From Fimenecus sp051881415 (GTDB lineage Bacteria > Bacillota > Clostridia > Oscillospirales > Acutalibacteraceae), in contig JBJEPV010000110.1 of the NCBI GenBank assembly GCA_051881415.1, forward strand, positions 1 to 9,660: 9,660 nucleotides of DNA, given 5' to 3'. Below the pieces are notes generated by a model. The model was given only the letters and a program-made list of their open reading frames with translations, searched no databases and had not been told where the DNA came from. The translations under genes were made by a program, and so were the position numbers. Of this stretch, positions 6,578 through 9,660 are shown in pieces. Positions within the stretch are counted from its first letter, which is position 1, and each line of letters starts with the position of its first letter.

Positions 6578-8328
6578 CAGTGTACCTCCACCGCACCGAA
6601 GCGGCAGTTTTCAGCGCATTTGCCGCATTTGATGCAGATACTTGTGTCAATCGTGTGTGCCGATTTGACCGCACCCGTAATGGCACCCACGGGGCAGTTT
6701 TTGGCGCACTTCGTGCACCCGATACATTTGTCGGGGTTGATTTCGTAGGTGACAAGCGCTGTGCATTCCCCTGCGGGGCACTTTTTCTCGGTAATATGTG
6801 CCTCAAACTCGTCACGGAAATATTTTATTGTGGTCAGCACGGGGTTGGGCGCGGTCTGCCCCAAGCCGCACAGCGCGCCGTCTTTAATCGAATAGCACAG
6901 TTCTTCCAACAGTTCAATGTCGCCTGCCTGCCCGTTGCCCTCGGTAATACGGGTTAAGACTTCCAGCATACGCTTTGTGCCGAGTCTGCAATGCACGCAT
7001 TTGCCGCAGGACTCTTTCGCGGTGAAATCCAAAAAGAATTTCGCCATACCCACCATACAGGTGTCCTCGTCCATCACGACCATACCGCCCGAGCCCATAA
7101 TCGCGCCTGTTGCGCCGAGGGCTTTGTAGTCAATGACGGTATCGAGCAAATCCGCGGGGATACAGCCGCCCGACGGGCCGCCCATTTGCACGGCTTTGAA
7201 CTGTTTGCCGCCGCGAATCCCGCCGCCGATGTCAAAAATAACATCGCGCAGGGTTTTGCCCATCGGAATTTCAACAAGGCCGCCGCGGCGGATTTTCCCC
7301 GTGAGCGCAAACACCTTTGTGCCCTTACTGCCCTCGGTGCCCATGGCGGCAAATTTTTCGCCGCCGTTTAAGAGAATCCACGCGACATTGGCGAAGGTTT
7401 CAACATTGTTGATGTTCGAGGGTTTGTGCCAATAGCCCGCCTGCGCGGGGAACGGCGGTTTTAAGCGCGGCATACCGCGACTGCCCTCCAAAGATTCGAT
7501 AAGCGCGGTTTCCTCGCCGCAAACGAACGCGCCTGCGCCCGCTTTAATACGCATTTTGCAGGAAAAGTCACTTCCGAAAATGTGCTCGCCGAGATAGCCT
7601 TTTTCTTCGGCTTGTTTTATTGCCTTTTCCAAGCGTTTAATCGCAAGCGGATACTCCGCGCGAACATAGACAATCGCCTCTTTGGCGCCGATAGCATACG
7701 CGCCGATGAGCATACCCTCAATTAAAGAGTGGGGGTCGCCCTCAATAACGGCTCTGTCCATAAATGCGCCGGGGTCGCCCTCGTCGGCGTTACAGATTAA
7801 ATATTTTTCGTCGCCCGCCGAACTTCTTGCGGCGTTCCATTTAAACCAAGTCGGGAACCCCGCGCCGCCGCGCCCGGCAAGGCCCGAAATTTTGATTTCT
7901 TCAATCACCTGTTCGGGCGTCATTTCAAACAGCACTTTGCGAATGGCTTTGTAGCCGTCCGTGGCTTCGTAATCGGTGAGTTCTTCGGGGTTAATGATAC
8001 CGCAGTGGCGAAGCGCAATACGGGTTTGTTTTGTGAGAAACGCGGCGTCCTCGTCGGAAATCACCAAATCCGAGACGCTTTGCAAATCACCCGATTTTAC
8101 GGCGTTTGCGATGCGTTCTCCGTCTTCTGCCGTCACTTTTACAAGGCGGGTTAACTTGTTTTGCTCGTCATAAATATCGACAATCGGCTCTAAAAAGCAC
8201 ATCCCGTTACAGCCCGTAACGGTTAAGGAAAACGCCTTGTCGCCGTTCTGCACTTTCAGTGCGTCATACACTTTTTGCGCGCCTGCGGCAATGCCGCAGC
8301 TGCCTGCGCCGACAACTACTTTCATCAT
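6577..8328 (-). CDS. nuoF: NuoF-like NADH-binding FMN/iron-sulfur subunit of a bifurcating redox complex (HydB/StnB-like)
   Basis: This 583-residue NuoF-family flavoprotein exchanges electrons with NAD(H) through FMN. An N-terminal thioredoxin-like domain (1 to about 85) has Cys11, 40 and 44. The NuoF core has GRGGAGFPTWFKW (152-164) and CNADEGDPGAFMDR (179-192) for FMN and NADH, and a [4Fe-4S] site ESCGKCVHC (439-447) with Cys487. The C-terminus adds KKCPAGEC (515-522) and two ferredoxin clusters (Cys535, 538, 541, 545 and 565, 568, 571, 575). Complex I NuoF lacks this C-terminal ferredoxin extension, which is typical of bifurcating hydrogenase and transhydrogenase subunits. The start forms an ATGA overlap with the NuoE-like gene (8325-8328), with GGAGG at 8336-8340. 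The second codon is also Met, so the start could be one codon later. The symbol is the family name and does not imply respiratory complex I. Confidence 0.92.
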   Translation of the reverse strand: MMKVVVGAGSCGIAAGAQKVYDALKVQNGDKAFSLTVTGCNGMCFLEPIVDIYDEQNKLTRLVKVTAEDGERIANAVKSGDLQSVSDLVISDEDAAFLTKQTRIALRHCGIINPEELTDYEATDGYKAIRKVLFEMTPEQVIEEIKISGLAGRGGAGFPTWFKWNAARSSAGDEKYLICNADEGDPGAFMDRAVIEGDPHSLIEGMLIGAYAIGAKEAIVYVRAEYPLAIKRLEKAIKQAEEKGYLGEHIFGSDFSCKMRIKAGAGAFVCGEETALIESLEGSRGMPRLKPPFPAQAGYWHKPSNINNVETFANVAWILLNGGEKFAAMGTEGSKGTKVFALTGKIRRGGLVEIPMGKTLRDVIFDIGGGIRGGKQFKAVQMGGPSGGCIPADLLDTVIDYKALGATGAIMGSGGMVVMDEDTCMVGMAKFFLDFTAKESCGKCVHCRLGTKRMLEVLTRITEGNGQAGDIELLEELCYSIKDGALCGLGQTAPNPVLTTIKYFRDEFEAHITEKKCPAGECTALVTYEINPDKCIGCTKCAKNCPVGAITGAVKSAHTIDTSICIKCGKCAENCRFGAVEVH

Positions 8329-8828
8329 TGCGCGTCCTCCTTTGCTTTTTCCCGAAGTTCTGCCAAAATCGCACGGGTTTTCTCGGGCGTTAAACTGCCG
8401 TAGGTTTCCTCGTTAATCATCATCACAGGCGACAGACTGCAACAGCCCAAGCACGCCACATTTTTCAAGGTGAACAGTCCGTCCTCGGTGGTTTCGCCGT
8501 CGCGAATGCCCAACGCTTCCGTAATGGTTTTCTCAATCAAATCCGAGCCGTTGACATGGCACGCCGTGCCCTTGCAAAGCATAATCAAATACTTGCCGAC
8601 GGGCTGTAAACGGAATTGGGTATAGAAAGTCGCCACGCCCATAATTTTTGCGGGCTTTACACCTGTGCGCTCGGAAATGTGCCGAATCACATCCTGCGGG
8701 AGATACCCATAGATTTCCTGCGCGTGCTGTAATATGGTAATGAGGCTCCCCTTTGTATCTGCATATTGTGCGAGTACGGGCTCTAAAAGCGACAAATCAC
8801 TTTTGACCTGACTGCATAAACACTCCAT
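8325..8828 (-). CDS. nuoE: NuoE-like [2Fe-2S] thioredoxin-fold subunit (HydC/StnC-like)
   Basis: This small subunit (167 residues) pairs with the NuoF-like protein and carries one [2Fe-2S] cluster. The helical N-terminal part contains LQHAQEIYGYLP (33-44) and VATFYTQFRL (65-74), both typical of NuoE. The ligands are Cys85 and Cys90 (CKGTAC), then Cys126 and Cys130 (CLGCC), the standard C-x4-C and C-x3-C pattern; Cys129 is an extra cysteine inside the second pair. Length is normal. The ATG at 8828 has GGAGG at 8836-8840, seven bases upstream. It is the first gene of the three-gene operon and is preceded by a good sigma-A-like promoter. No membrane or quinone subunits accompany it, so a soluble complex is likely. 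The symbol is the family name only. Confidence 0.93.
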   Translation of the reverse strand: MECLCSQVKSDLSLLEPVLAQYADTKGSLITILQHAQEIYGYLPQDVIRHISERTGVKPAKIMGVATFYTQFRLQPVGKYLIMLCKGTACHVNGSDLIEKTITEALGIRDGETTEDGLFTLKNVACLGCCSLSPVMMINEETYGSLTPEKTRAILAELREKAKEDAQ

Positions 8829-8869
8829 TTTGTTTCCTCCTGACTAAACTGCGGAATTATGCGTATATT

Positions 8870-8898
8870 ATGATAATATAAAAATCAAAGAATTGCAA
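8870..8898 (-). promoter_or_regulatory. Predicted sigma-A promoter of the NuoE/NuoF/StnA-like operon
   Basis: On the minus strand, TTGCAA (8893-8898) and TATCAT (8870-8875) are separated by exactly 17 bases in an AT-rich tract. The expected start of transcription near 8863 leaves a leader of about 35 bases before the NuoE-like ATG. Each hexamer differs from consensus at one position. Confidence 0.6.
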
Positions 8899-8922
8899 TT
8901 TGAATTTGTTGTCAAAAATGCA

Positions 8923-8951
8923 GAAATTTGTCGATTTTCTCGACAAATTTC
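8923..8951. repeat. Perfect 12-bp inverted repeat, probable operator
   Basis: GAAATTTGTCGA (8923-8934) and TCGACAAATTTC (8940-8951) are perfect reverse complements around a 5-base spacer TTTTC. The right arm contains the -35 hexamer of the rightward promoter. The repeat also lies about 25 bases upstream of the -35 of the leftward redox operon. A bound regulator could therefore block the PHP gene and influence the redox operon. The core TTGTCGA-N5-TCGACAA only loosely resembles Rex sites (TTGTTAA-N4-TTAACAA type), differing in spacer and central bases. It is upstream of the predicted transcription start, so it is more likely a DNA site than an RNA hairpin. Confidence 0.7.
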
Positions 8952-8968
8952 AATGGGTGTTGTATAAT
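8940..8968 (+). promoter_or_regulatory. Predicted sigma-A promoter of the PHP-family gene
   Basis: TCGACA (8940-8945) and a perfect TATAAT (8963-8968) are separated by 17 bases. The expected start near 8975 gives a leader of roughly 20 bases before the ATG at 8998. The -35 lies within the right arm of the inverted repeat, which is the usual geometry for repression. Confidence 0.75.
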
Positions 8969-8997
8969 ACTACGCGAAAACACGGGAGATGAAAACC

Positions 8998-9660
8998 ATG
9001 GAACGCTTTTTTACGGAATTACACGCACATACAAGCGACACCAGCCGTTGCGGCGAGGTGGGTGCAAAAGATTTGGTTGCGCTTTATAAAGCGGCGGGCG
9101 CGAGCACCGTGGTGATGACAGACCATCTAAGCCCGAGCACCTTTGAAGCATACAAAGACACCGACCTTTCCTGGGCGGAAAAGGCGGACATTTTTTTACA
9201 GGGCTACCGCAATGCGAAAGCGGCGGCGGGCGACGGGTTGACCGTTCTGCTCGGTATGGAACTGCGGTTTGATCGCAAGGGCGACAGCAACGATTACTTG
9301 GTTTACGGCGTAACGGAGGAATTTTTGTATCAAAATCCCGACCTGTTAAAGATGCGCCTTGCCTCGTTTTCAAAATTGGCACACAAAAACGGTCTTTTGA
9401 TTTTTCAGGCGCACCCGTTTCGGGACGGTATGCACATTGTCAATCCCGAATATTTGGACGGCGTGGAAATTTACAACGCCTGCGTGCGCCACAATTCACG
9501 CAACGCGATTGCCGAAAAATGGGCGAAACTGCACCGTTTGCGCGGCAGTGCGGGGTCGGACTTTCACAGGGTGGAAGATGTCGCGCGCGGCGGGATTTTG
9601 ACTGACCGCAAGATTGAAACAAATGCGGATTTACTGCAAGTGTTAAAAAGCGGAAACTTT
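8998..9660 (+). CDS. PHP-domain metal-dependent phosphoesterase, 3' end beyond the window
   Basis: The 221 residues visible form most of a PHP (polymerase and histidinol phosphatase) domain, a fold that uses a multi-metal site to hydrolyse phosphoesters. I see the metal-ligand motifs in order: HAH (residues 8-10 of ELHAHTSDTSRCGE), TDH (40-42), GMELRF with its Glu (86-91), QAHPF (136-140) and GSDFH (185-189). The set is complete. The reading frame stays open to base 9660. The start at 8998 has GGGAG nine bases upstream (8984-8988); an in-frame ATG at 8989 is too close to that site. It is transcribed divergently from the redox operon and shares its upstream region and the inverted repeat. The natural substrate cannot be told from the sequence. 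Confidence 0.88.
   Translation, partial: MERFFTELHAHTSDTSRCGEVGAKDLVALYKAAGASTVVMTDHLSPSTFEAYKDTDLSWAEKADIFLQGYRNAKAAAGDGLTVLLGMELRFDRKGDSNDYLVYGVTEEFLYQNPDLLKMRLASFSKLAHKNGLLIFQAHPFRDGMHIVNPEYLDGVEIYNACVRHNSRNAIAEKWAKLHRLRGSAGSDFHRVEDVARGGILTDRKIETNADLLQVLKSGNF

Noticed and set aside
3752..8828. Respiratory complex I fragment (nuoEFG)
   Set aside because: The GltD-like fusion, the extra ferredoxin domains on the NuoF-like protein and the lack of any membrane or quinone subunit argue for a soluble complex.
8923..8951. Rho-independent terminator
   Set aside because: The stem is AT-rich, lacks a following T run in either direction, and lies upstream of both predicted transcription starts.

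Overview
The window looks like part of a chromosome from an anaerobic, Gram-positive Clostridia-type bacterium (Firmicutes). The evidence is a sortase-type C-terminal anchor (IPKTG) on one secreted protein, a lipobox lipoprotein, energy-coupling-factor (ECF) transporter genes, strong GGAGG ribosome-binding sites, and a ferredoxin/NAD(P)-type flavin redox complex of the kind used by fermenters and acetogens. Base composition looks moderate and even across the window. I see no transposase, tRNA, rRNA or CRISPR array. All complete genes lie on the minus strand; one truncated gene at the right edge is on the plus strand.

Left half (1-3738, minus strand): a cobalamin-controlled surface capture and import operon. 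It is read from right to left. It starts with a well-conserved cobalamin (B12) riboswitch (3572-3738), followed by a rho-independent terminator (3454-3486) that is the probable OFF switch. Then come four genes with overlapping or touching ends: a secreted, wall-anchored alpha-toroid ('prenyltransferase/squalene oxidase repeat') protein, a lipoprotein with a C-terminal DUF4430 domain, an ECF transmembrane subunit (EcfT), and an ECF ATPase that runs off the left edge. The alpha-toroid fold and the DUF4430-type beta domain are the two halves of animal transcobalamin and intrinsic factor. Here they are two adjacent genes, anchored to the envelope in different ways and placed under a B12 riboswitch. 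I infer a split, transcobalamin-like B12 capture system feeding an ECF importer. The substrate-binding S component is not in the window.

Middle (3752-8828, minus strand): a three-gene redox operon made of a NuoE-like [2Fe-2S] subunit, a NuoF-like FMN/NADH subunit and a 941-residue subunit. The large subunit fuses a NuoG-type [2Fe-2S] domain, a GltD/NfnB-type FAD-NADPH module, ferredoxin clusters and a shortened molybdopterin-oxidoreductase-like tail. It has no hydrogenase H-cluster domain and no recognisable molybdenum site. The set best fits a Sporomusa-type (Stn) electron-bifurcating transhydrogenase linking NADH, NADPH and ferredoxin. Gene junctions overlap by 1-4 bases. The B12 riboswitch begins only 13 bases after the stop codon of this operon.

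Right edge (8829-9660): a 169-base divergent intergenic region holds sigma-A-like promoters for both directions and a perfect 12-bp inverted repeat covering the -35 element of the rightward promoter, so it is a likely operator. The rightward gene encodes a PHP-family metal-dependent phosphoesterase and is cut by the window end.
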